Shown here in pieces: positions 57,535-64,000 of a DNA stretch of 64,000 bases. Position 1 is the first letter of the stretch; every line of letters begins with the position of its first letter. Source of the DNA: Sporosarcina sp. Marseille-Q4063 (GTDB taxonomy: Bacteria > Bacillota > Bacilli > Bacillales_A > Planococcaceae); contig NZ_CP070502.1 of NCBI RefSeq assembly GCF_018309085.1, forward strand, positions 434,001 to 498,000, written 5' to 3'. Both the position numbers and the translations under genes were made by a program. The notes under the pieces are model-generated. The model did not search any database. It saw nothing but the letters and a program-made list of their open reading frames with translations, and was not told the origin of the DNA.

Positions 57535-57568
57535 TATTATTCTTCACTCGCATTATGATAAACATCTT
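57535..57568 (-). repeat. Right copy of the yebC 3'-end direct repeat (attachment-site-like)
   Basis: The last codons of the intact yebC and its stop. Identical to 48735-48768 except one silent base (57549). Confidence 0.88.
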
Positions 57569-58259
57569 GCACGTCGTCATCATCTTCGAGGATTTCTAAC
57601 ATTCTTTCGAATTCTTCTTCGCTGCCTTCTGGAATTGGTGTGTAGATCGACGGGATCATTTCGATTTCGGCTGAAATGAATTCAATGCCGTCTTCTTCCA
57701 GCTTTTCTTTCACTTCTAAAAAGTCGCCAGGTTCTGTAACGATTTCGAAACCGTCTTCGGTTGAGTCGATATCTTCAGCCCCTGCTTCTAGTGCTGCCAT
57801 CATGATCATATCTTCGTCGGTTTCTTCCGTTCGTTCAATGAACAAACGTCCTTTGCGGTCGAACATATAAGCGACGGATCCGCTTGCGCCAAGATTTCCG
57901 CCATTTCTGGAAAATGCGTAACGGACATTTGGTGCTGTTCGGTTTCTGTTTTCAGTTAAACAATAGACGAGAACAGCAATGCCGCCTGGGCCGTATCCTT
58001 CATAAATGACTTCTTCGTAGTTTTCATCTGCTCCTGCACCGGTTGCTTTATCGAGCGCACGTTTCACAACATCGTTTGGAACGTTTGCACTTTTTGCTTT
58101 TTCAATCGCTAACCGCAAACCGGGGTTCATATCTGGATCTGCACCTGATTTCGCCGCCATATAAATTTCTCTAGATATCTTTTGAAATATTTTCCCGCGT
58201 TTCGCATCTTGTGCGCCTTTACGGTTTTTAATGTTATTCCACTTGGAATGTCCTGCCAT
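57537..58259 (-). CDS. yebC: YebC/PmpR-family protein
   Basis: A 240-residue protein with the family N-terminus MAGHSKWNNIKNRKGAQDAK, the GYGPGGIAVLVYCLTENRNRT block and an acidic C-terminus (EDDDDVQDVYHNASEE). YebC proteins act as transcription regulators or as translation factors that help ribosomes at proline-rich stretches. Start and length are normal. Its 3' end is the insertion site of the island and the sequence is preserved. It no longer has its own terminator, which now lies 8.8 kb away. Confidence 0.95.
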   Translation of the reverse strand: MAGHSKWNNIKNRKGAQDAKRGKIFQKISREIYMAAKSGADPDMNPGLRLAIEKAKSANVPNDVVKRALDKATGAGADENYEEVIYEGYGPGGIAVLVYCLTENRNRTAPNVRYAFSRNGGNLGASGSVAYMFDRKGRLFIERTEETDEDMIMMAALEAGAEDIDSTEDGFEIVTEPGDFLEVKEKLEEDGIEFISAEIEMIPSIYTPIPEGSEEEFERMLEILEDDDDVQDVYHNASEE

Positions 58260-58271
58260 GATGCAGCCCCC

Positions 58272-59141
58272 CTAATTTTTCATCCGTTCTACATTGTACC
58301 ATAATTTCGGCCAATGTGAGAGTGCGGATTCTGTAAAAGGGATAAGATTTTTCACTTGTCTTTCTTGTGAACGCTCAGGCAGCGTGAAAAAATGCAGCCA
58401 TTCTCGCAGCATCTCATTTGGATAAAGAAGTAATGATTTTGAACAATCATCTAAGTTTTGCAACGATGGCTGTTCGTTGACAAGAAATTCGATATCGTAA
58501 TCGATTTGCGGAAGCACACGATGAATCCATAAGGCGATTTCAGTTCCAGGCGGTCCCGTGCATGTTAAATCGAAATCTATAAAGCGAATGATTCCATATT
58601 TGTCACGCAAAATATTATGGTGAACAACGTCGCCGTGAAGAAGGGTTTCAGCTTGCTCGGACTTCCCCGTTTTGCGTACAAGCCGAAGCGCATTCTTCGC
58701 GTAAAAAAGAATATCATCAAAATTACTTTTTCCGATGTACTTCTCGCACTCTTCCCGTATGTTTTGAAAACGATTTATCCGCTCCTCCCACTTGGTTTCC
58801 AATGGGTACGGATGCAAATAAGGTTCTCCTGGCCAATTAATGATCGAACTCGTATCGTGTAATGACATTAACGCTTCGAGGGAGTCGGTTCGATCTGCTC
58901 TTTTCTTGAAATTCACGGATCTGGCTCCCTCCAACCACGGTTGCATAAACGTTAATTGGTGTTCATTTGGTAACACAGGCACGATATGCGGAAATGAAAT
59001 CGAACGCAATGTATCATGCACTGTTTTCACTTTTAAAGCGATAGCTGAAAAGTCATATTGCTTTACAGAATAAAATAGCCCATCTCGCTCAAGCTTCCAG
59101 ACATTGCTATTTATTTGCTCTAACTTCCCATCTAGTTTCAT
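58272..59141 (-). CDS. APH-fold phosphotransferase, possibly spore-associated
   Basis: A 289-residue protein of the aminoglycoside-phosphotransferase/choline-kinase fold. The catalytic loop LLHGDVVHHNIL (Asp about residue 172) and the metal-binding FIDFD are present. It lies between yebC and safA, where Bacillus carries spore-associated kinase-like genes. That context suggests a spore coat role and not antibiotic resistance. Its substrate is unknown. It follows safA by 6 bases and is probably cotranscribed with it. Confidence 0.75.
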   Translation of the reverse strand: MKLDGKLEQINSNVWKLERDGLFYSVKQYDFSAIALKVKTVHDTLRSISFPHIVPVLPNEHQLTFMQPWLEGARSVNFKKRADRTDSLEALMSLHDTSSIINWPGEPYLHPYPLETKWEERINRFQNIREECEKYIGKSNFDDILFYAKNALRLVRKTGKSEQAETLLHGDVVHHNILRDKYGIIRFIDFDLTCTGPPGTEIALWIHRVLPQIDYDIEFLVNEQPSLQNLDDCSKSLLLYPNEMLREWLHFFTLPERSQERQVKNLIPFTESALSHWPKLWYNVERMKN

Positions 59142-59147
59142 AGCATC

Positions 59148-60413
59148 CTAATAGTTCCCTGGCCAATTTGTGTACGGATACGGCATCATCTGCTGGTGGT
59201 GGTGATGGTGATAAGGCATTGCCTGGATTGGCTGGTTACATGAGTTGCAATAGTTCATTTGCTGAACGGGGGCTACTGGATACATTTGCCCTTGCCCGCA
59301 ACCGCATGGCGGCATTTGCGGATATGGTTGACCGCATCCACAATCGAAGTGACCACACCCGCAAGGTGAAGATGGATAAGCTGAATAGCCATCGAATTGT
59401 CCATATGCACCCATACCTAAAGGTGGAGGCATTGACGACATTCCCATAGGCATCATTGGTGACTCTTCCAAACAAAAATCTTCCTCAACGATGCTTTCAA
59501 CTTTTTTCTCTGCTGCCACTTCCCCCATCGCCTCTGCATCCGCAATCATTTCTTCAAGTTCTCTCGTAGGCGATTCCTCGAAATGGATATTTGGCATTTT
59601 TTGAAATTTAATGTCTTCTTCAAACTGGATATTCGGTGACTCGATCATTTGCCATTCCTCACGCATTGGCATATTAGGTGCCACGGGCATATTTGGCGCA
59701 ATAGGCATATTAGGCATCATAGGCATATTTGGTGCCACAGGCATATTAGGCATCATTGGTGAAGCTTCCATTTCCACTGGCAACTGCTGTGTCGGAAAAG
59801 GCATGGGTTGTTGCATTTGAGCCGGATGAATGAATGGATAACAATCCGCATCATAAATCGGCATCCAACCGCATGGGACTCCGAAAAACTGCGGCGGCAT
59901 AGGTTGTTGCATTGGTTGCTGCATTTGATAAGGCATTTGTTGCATCGGTTGTTGCATTTGCGGAGGCATTTCCGGCATTGGTGGCATTGGCGGCATTTCC
60001 GGCATCTCTACTTCAATCGCTTTCGGCATTTTAGGCATCGCAGGCGCTTTTGGTACCTCAGGCATAGGAACTGGAGGCATTGGAGGCGCTTCTGGTAATT
60101 CCGCCAAATCGCCTAATCCGGGAACAGCTGGTGTTTCAGGTACAGGTCTTAATTGTACTGGCGGAGCTGGTTTTTTCTCTACTGGAACAGCTTGAATCGG
60201 TGCTTTCTCCATTTTCTTTTCAGCAGCTACAGCAGGCTTTTTCACCGCAATATTTTCCTTTGATTTCGCTGGCAAAGTGATCTTCATCCCCGGGACAATA
60301 TAATCAGGATTGGCTAGATGCGCATTCACCCTTTTTAATTCATCAAAAGAAACGCCGAATTGTCTTGAAATTTTCCAAAGTGTGTCACCTTTTTGAACAA
60401 CATGAACTTCCAC
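59148..60413 (-). CDS. safA: SafA-like spore coat assembly protein with LysM domain
   Basis: A 421-residue protein. Residues about 2-48 are a LysM domain (VHVVQKGDTLWKISRQFGVS ... PDYIVPGMKITLP) that would hold it at the spore cortex. Next come a Pro/Met-rich region (about 80-150), Gln-Met-Pro repeats and NMP repeats (about 215-245). The tail is rich in Cys, Gly, Gln and His (CGCGHFDCGCG, HHHHHQQ). GTG 60413 follows GGGGGAAG. SafA organises the inner coat. The low-complexity part differs much between species, so only the LysM part is a firm match. Confidence 0.85.
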   Translation of the reverse strand: MEVHVVQKGDTLWKISRQFGVSFDELKRVNAHLANPDYIVPGMKITLPAKSKENIAVKKPAVAAEKKMEKAPIQAVPVEKKPAPPVQLRPVPETPAVPGLGDLAELPEAPPMPPVPMPEVPKAPAMPKMPKAIEVEMPEMPPMPPMPEMPPQMQQPMQQMPYQMQQPMQQPMPPQFFGVPCGWMPIYDADCYPFIHPAQMQQPMPFPTQQLPVEMEASPMMPNMPVAPNMPMMPNMPIAPNMPVAPNMPMREEWQMIESPNIQFEEDIKFQKMPNIHFEESPTRELEEMIADAEAMGEVAAEKKVESIVEEDFCLEESPMMPMGMSSMPPPLGMGAYGQFDGYSAYPSSPCGCGHFDCGCGQPYPQMPPCGCGQGQMYPVAPVQQMNYCNSCNQPIQAMPYHHHHHQQMMPYPYTNWPGNY

Positions 60414-60528
60414 TAAAAAACTTCCCCCTTCCATCAACTCATCGTATGAGCAGACACTCGCCTTTGTGACCCTATTTTAGGCAGCAGTCCCTTATTGTCA
60501 TTTATATGCGAGCGGGGCCTGAATATGC

Positions 60529-60568
60529 GAAAAACCGCTACGTCCTTATTCGGACATAACGGTTTTAT
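60529..60568 (-). terminator. Terminator overlapping the end of pheA
   Basis: AAAACCGTTATGTCC pairs with GGACGTAGCGGTTTT (two mismatches), then TTTTCG. The pheA stop codon lies in the loop. Confidence 0.85.
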
Positions 60569-61433
60569 CTTCGTACGTATAATAGGTGCCGAATGATCGG
60601 ACAGAGCATCCAAGCGCAGCTAATTCTTCCATTGCGCCTTTCATCATCGGCGTTTCCTCTGATTCTACTATATCAATAATAAAAAAATAATTTCCGAGAC
60701 CCGTTTTTAGAGGACGCGATTCGATTTTACTCAAATTCAATTTGCGCCAGGAAAAAACGGATAACACTTGATGAAGCACACCCGAACGATCATCTTCAGG
60801 AAGTTTAACCATCAACGTGGTTTTAGGCGTTTCCGTATGGTTCGGAATCTCCAACTGACCTTTTCGCAATGATAAAACTACGAATCTCGTATGGTTAAAA
60901 TGAAAATCATGAATATTTTCTTCTGCAATATGTAAGCCATACTTTTCAGCGGCAAGACGGTTCGCAATCGCTGCAATTTTTTCATCGGGATTTTCAGATA
61001 CATATTTTGCGGCCGCCGCTGTCGATGTCGTTTGAATGAGCGGAACGCGTCTGTATTGATACAATAAATATTTATGGCATTGTGCAAGCGCGTGTGGATG
61101 AGATTGAATGGATTCAATTTCCTCTGTAAATTCGGCTTGTTTTTTATTGACCATGAGATGTTGTTGGATTGGAATCGAAAGCTCCGCATTAATAAACAAT
61201 TCTCTGTCATTGTACATATAATCGATTGTTAACGGAACAGTCCCTTCCAATGCATTTTCCAAAGGGACAACCGCGTATGTTGCTCGCCCGGCGCTCACCG
61301 CTTCAATGCAATCCGGAATGGTTGGCTGCGGCGATAAACCCGACTTTCCAAATAGATAAGTAGCAGCGACATGTGTAAACGAAGCTTCAGGTCCTAAATA
61401 GGCAATAATTGGTGTGAATTCTTCGGTACTCAA
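60546..61433 (-). CDS. pheA: Prephenate dehydratase
   Basis: A 295-residue enzyme that turns prephenate into phenylpyruvate in phenylalanine synthesis. The catalytic TTSTAAAAKYV motif (Thr about 155) and ENALEGTV are intact. A C-terminal ACT domain with SKIESRPLKTGLG gives phenylalanine feedback control. There is no chorismate mutase domain, as in other Bacilli. It follows pheB by 19 bases in one operon. Confidence 0.95.
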   Translation of the reverse strand: MSTEEFTPIIAYLGPEASFTHVAATYLFGKSGLSPQPTIPDCIEAVSAGRATYAVVPLENALEGTVPLTIDYMYNDRELFINAELSIPIQQHLMVNKKQAEFTEEIESIQSHPHALAQCHKYLLYQYRRVPLIQTTSTAAAAKYVSENPDEKIAAIANRLAAEKYGLHIAEENIHDFHFNHTRFVVLSLRKGQLEIPNHTETPKTTLMVKLPEDDRSGVLHQVLSVFSWRKLNLSKIESRPLKTGLGNYFFIIDIVESEETPMMKGAMEELAALGCSVRSFGTYYTYEDKTVMSE

Positions 61434-61452
61434 ACTATCATTTCCTTCCTCA

Positions 61453-61908
61453 TTAGAGTGCTCCAGAACTTATGACGGAGACTGACTCGACAAAATCTGG
61501 CGCTTTCAATTGTTGAATAAAGGTATCCATCTTTATTTCCATCTGCGTTACATCAAGTGATAACGTAATATTCGCCCTCGCCTGGACAGGGATCGTTTGG
61601 TGAATCGTGAGCACATTGCATTTCGCTTCTGAAACAATGCTAAGCAAGGTAGCAAGGGATCCTTTCCGGTCTTCAAGCTGTATGAAAATCGTTAAAATCC
61701 GTTCGCGCGCAACTGATTCAAAAGGAAATACCGTGTCGCGGTACTTATAAAAAGCACTCCGAGAAAGCCCAACCTTTTTCACTGCTTGCTGAATGGTTGT
61801 CGCCTCCCCGGTAGAGAGTAGTTGTTTTGCTTCAATCGTTTTGAGCATTGACTCTGTAAGGACATCTTCCCTCACAAGATAAAAACGGCCGTCGCCTAAC
61901 CGTTTCAT
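61453..61908 (-). CDS. pheB: ACT-domain protein PheB
   Basis: A 151-residue protein. An N-terminal helix-turn-helix-like part (TTIQQAVKKVGLSRSAFYKY, about 37-57) is followed by an ACT domain (about 68-148) expected to bind an amino acid. It matches Bacillus PheB. The exact role is unsettled; regulation of aromatic amino-acid metabolism is inferred from pairing with pheA. Confidence 0.9.
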   Translation of the reverse strand: MKRLGDGRFYLVREDVLTESMLKTIEAKQLLSTGEATTIQQAVKKVGLSRSAFYKYRDTVFPFESVARERILTIFIQLEDRKGSLATLLSIVSEAKCNVLTIHQTIPVQARANITLSLDVTQMEIKMDTFIQQLKAPDFVESVSVISSGAL

Positions 61909-61935
61909 AAAATCTCCCCCATGCTTTAACCGTTA

Positions 61936-63222
61936 TTATTCGATAAATTCAAATTCGAAACCAAGAAGTCGAACGATGTCTCCATTTTTCGCTCCGCGTT
62001 CACGAAGTGCATCATCGATACCCATCGCGCGCATTTGTCGAGCAAATTTCCGTACAGATGCATCAAAGTTAAAGTCCGTCATTTTAAATAAACGTTCGAT
62101 TGTACTGCCTGAAAGCACATATGCACCGTCGTCATCACGCGAAATTTCGAATTCCGGAGCTTCTCTTTCGTGTTTATAAAGAACTGCGTTTTCACTTTCC
62201 TCTTCGATATCCGTTAGCGGGAATTCAGGCGTTGCATCAATCAAATCAGCAACCGCGAAAATAAGTGGGTCGAGTCCTTTTCGAGTCACGGCTGAAATCG
62301 GAAAGATTTTTACATCATCTTCTAATTTCTCTTTGAATAAACGAAGGTTTTCTTCCGAATCAGGCATGTCCATTTTATTGGCCACGATGACTTGAGGTCG
62401 CTCTGTTAAACGTAGATTATATTGTTTTAGTTCTTCATTAATCGTCACATAATCTTCGTACGGATCGCGGCCTTCCATCGCTGACATGTCAATCACGTGA
62501 ACAATTACACGCGTCCGCTCAATATGACGTAAAAATTGATGTCCAAGGCCGACACCTTCATGCGCGCCTTCAATCAAACCGGGCAAATCGGCGATGGCAA
62601 AACTGCGGCCGTCTTCCGTTTCGACCATGCCAAGATTCGGAACGAGCGTTGTAAAATGATAATCCGCAATTTTCGGTTTTGCTGCCGATATGACAGATAG
62701 AAGCGTGGATTTACCGACACTCGGGAAACCGACAAGTCCAGCATCCGCAAGCACTTTCAATTCCAATACGATTTCTTTTTCGATCCCTGGCTCGCCTTTT
62801 TCGGAGAGTTCAGGCGCCGGGTTTTGCGAGGATACGAAACGGCTGTTTCCACGTCCTCCACGGCCTCCGCGAGCAATGACTGCTGTTTGCCCATGCTCGA
62901 CCAAATCCGCGATGATAGTACCCGTCTCGCTGTCTGTAACGACTGTTCCGGGCGGGACCTTGACGACCATATCTTCCGCATTTTTTCCGTGCATATTTTT
63001 ACCCATTCCGTGGACTCCACGCGGCGCTTTAAAGTGACGTTGATAACGGAAATCCATTAATGTGCGCAAACCTTCTTCAACGATAAAAATGACATCCGCG
63101 CCGTCACCGCCGTCACCGCCTGCAGGACCGCCGAACGGAATATACTTTTCCCGACGGAACGCAACCATTCCATCACCACCGTCACCGCCTTTTACATATA
63201 TTTTTACGTGATCTACAAACAT
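61936..63222 (-). CDS. obg: GTPase Obg
   Basis: A 428-residue essential GTPase tied to ribosome assembly, the stress response and sporulation. The glycine-rich Obg fold is at about 1-158 ([20 protein letters not shown]). The G domain (about 159-335) has [17 protein letters not shown] and NKMD. The C-terminal OCT domain runs about 345-428. ATG 63222 follows AGGAGG; the frame opens further upstream without need. It lies directly after spo0B, the conserved spo0B-obg pair. Confidence 0.96.
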   Translation of the reverse strand: MFVDHVKIYVKGGDGGDGMVAFRREKYIPFGGPAGGDGGDGADVIFIVEEGLRTLMDFRYQRHFKAPRGVHGMGKNMHGKNAEDMVVKVPPGTVVTDSETGTIIADLVEHGQTAVIARGGRGGRGNSRFVSSQNPAPELSEKGEPGIEKEIVLELKVLADAGLVGFPSVGKSTLLSVISAAKPKIADYHFTTLVPNLGMVETEDGRSFAIADLPGLIEGAHEGVGLGHQFLRHIERTRVIVHVIDMSAMEGRDPYEDYVTINEELKQYNLRLTERPQVIVANKMDMPDSEENLRLFKEKLEDDVKIFPISAVTRKGLDPLIFAVADLIDATPEFPLTDIEEESENAVLYKHEREAPEFEISRDDDGAYVLSGSTIERLFKMTDFNFDASVRKFARQMRAMGIDDALRERGAKNGDIVRLLGFEFEFIE

Positions 63223-63233
63223 ATAACTTCCTC

Positions 63234-63752
63234 CTATTGTCCAATTAACTTGAACACCCATAAATTATGTGAAATCGTTTCTTCAATTTTGAGGTTATCT
63301 GGACTTATTCGTGTCTCTTTAGTTTCAGGTAACTCGCCATTTATCGTTATCGTTATGGACCACTCTTTTTCCTCAGCAAAAATGTCAAAGTGAACGTCAT
63401 AATCAGATAGCGGATCAATCACTTCTTCAATTTCATTGAAAACAGCCTCTAAATAGGCGACAAGAGTATCATCATTTACATTTCGAGGTCCTTTTTTAAT
63501 CGCGCATGTCAACGTACTACGAAATGCCGTATAGACCCAGTCGAATGTTAATAACCATTGCTGCACTTTTGGAAAACCGAATCCGGACAATAAAGTGCGC
63601 TGGCCCATCGCTTTTGTCGTCTTGAGAATTACTTTTCTAGCTTCTGAAGGATTCCCAAGATCAAGATGCATTAAAATGATTTGGAGATCATTTAGAAAAT
63701 CATGGCGTGCAAATGCTAATAGTTCGCTTGATGTCAATTCCTCTTTACCCAT
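63234..63752 (-). CDS. spo0B: Spo0B-like sporulation phosphotransferase
   Basis: A 172-residue protein. The N-terminal helical hairpin carries the phospho-accepting His in [16 protein letters not shown] (about residue 17), and a C-terminal degenerate kinase-like fold follows. This matches Spo0B of the phosphorelay that passes phosphate from Spo0F to Spo0A. Gene order rpmA-spo0B-obg is that of Bacillus. ATG 63752 has GGAG upstream; GTG 63761 is possible. It is less conserved than its neighbours, as usual for Spo0B. Confidence 0.85.
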   Translation of the reverse strand: MGKEELTSSELLAFARHDFLNDLQIILMHLDLGNPSEARKVILKTTKAMGQRTLLSGFGFPKVQQWLLTFDWVYTAFRSTLTCAIKKGPRNVNDDTLVAYLEAVFNEIEEVIDPLSDYDVHFDIFAEEKEWSITITINGELPETKETRISPDNLKIEETISHNLWVFKLIGQ

Positions 63753-63865
63753 TCCCCACACTCCATCACTTCTATATCTACATACAGTATAGCATTTCTT
63801 CCAGAATTTACGATATAGAACGAAAAATAGTATGGTCGAAAGTGGTATAAGTTATTTCCTAAAGA

Positions 63866-63903
63866 ACAAAAAAGAGAACTGCTTGAAATTCTGCAGTCCT
63901 CTC
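63866..63903 (-). terminator. Terminator between rpmA and spo0B
   Basis: AGAGGACTGC pairs with GCAGTTCTCT on the minus strand, then TTTTTT. Confidence 0.9.
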
Positions 63904-63924
63904 AATCTATTAATTGGTTTAAAA

Positions 63925-64000
63925 TTAAGCTTCTTGAGCTTCAGCATATACGCTTACTTTCGTTTTCGTGCGGCCGTAACGCTCAAAGCGTACGACGCCG
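63925..64000 (-). CDS. rpmA: Ribosomal protein bL27, C-terminal end only
   Basis: The last 24 codons of L27 read GVVRFERYGRTKTKVSVYAE and end AQEA-stop. They match the bL27 C-terminus. The rest lies beyond the window. Position before spo0B-obg is conserved. Confidence 0.92.
   Translation of the reverse strand, partial: GVVRFERYGRTKTKVSVYAEAQEA

Larger units (their letters stand above)
48735..57568. mobile_element. 8.8-kb genomic island inserted at the 3' end of yebC
   Basis: The last bases of yebC and its stop are present twice, as direct repeats at 48735-48768 and 57535-57568 (33 of 34 identical, offset exactly 8800). The intact gene keeps the right copy, and the old terminator remains beside the left copy. 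Between them lie a phage-type regulator, a broken terminase small subunit, a DUF4393 protein, a PIN-like protein, several small genes and an exonuclease-BRCT gene. No intact integrase is seen. Much of it is visibly more A/T-rich than its flanks. It reads as a decayed prophage or satellite element. Confidence 0.85.

Noticed and set aside
48735..57568. Complete prophage or IS-borne transposon
   Set aside because: No capsid, portal, integrase or transposase genes and no inverted terminal repeats. Only relics and cargo are present.
58272..59141. Antibiotic-resistance phosphotransferase
   Set aside because: It has the APH fold, but it sits in the conserved yebC-safA sporulation context and has no mobile element around it. 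Resistance is not supported.

Overview
This window looks like the chromosome of a low-GC, endospore-forming member of the Bacillales, most likely Planococcaceae (Sporosarcina-like). The evidence is the conserved Bacillus gene order rpmA-spo0B-obg-pheB-pheA-safA-yebC ... ruvA-ruvB-queA-tgt-yajC-yrbG-spoVB ... comN-secDF ... recJ-apt-relA-dtd-amidase-[T-box]-hisS-aspS-[6S RNA]-tcdA. Sporulation genes (spo0B, safA, spoVB), GGAGG-type ribosome sites, frequent TTG/GTG starts and hairpin-plus-T terminators agree. The genus is an inference from gene order and protein character, not from a database search.

Layout. 1-2.3 kb: 3' part of a methionine-type ABC importer (metN-metI-metQ), then yunC. 2.4-4.1 kb: a small lipoprotein, then divergent pssA and psd, the two genes of phosphatidylethanolamine synthesis, both broken. 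4.2-6.6 kb: a two-helix membrane peptide, a CorA-like GMN-motif protein and a small membrane protein. 6.6-12.3 kb: a three-gene operon of a 1282-residue SF1 helicase with a very long coiled coil, a winged-helix-like protein and a WYL regulator, the best candidate here for an undescribed (possibly defence) system. 12.4-17.4 kb: a squalene/phytoene-synthase-family enzyme, a 29-residue membrane peptide, an AarF/UbiB kinase, a patatin lipase and LrgAB. 17.7-20.9 kb: glycine-betaine importer opuAC-AB-AA. 21.2-33.4 kb: tcdA, 6S RNA, aspS-hisS under a T-box, an SH3/amidase wall hydrolase, dtd, relA, apt and recJ. 34-47.6 kb: lapA, secDF, comN, glcT-ptsG with its antiterminator target, spoVB, yrbG, yajC, tgt, queA and ruvBA. 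57.5-64 kb: yebC, an APH-fold kinase, safA, pheA-pheB, obg, spo0B and the end of rpmA.

The main accessory region is an island of about 8.8 kb (48,735-57,568) between ruvA and yebC. It is bounded by a 34-bp direct repeat (one mismatch) of the yebC 3' end. The ancestral yebC terminator is stranded at the far end. The island holds a phage-type transcription regulator and a frameshifted terminase small subunit, but no integrase that I can see. Its cargo includes a DUF4393 (Abi_alpha) protein, a PIN-like protein, a DEDDh-exonuclease/BRCT protein and a row of small genes that each end in a near-identical terminator. It reads as a decayed prophage or satellite remnant that kept cargo.

Non-coding structure is unusually rich. 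Three intergenic arrays have a 20-21 bp period but different core words. A short repeat family with GTTGATT/AATCAAC ends appears four times, and two other structured elements are present. There are also a T-box, a GlcT RAT/terminator, 6S RNA, and a hairpin that appears to set the ribosome-site spacing of opuAB.
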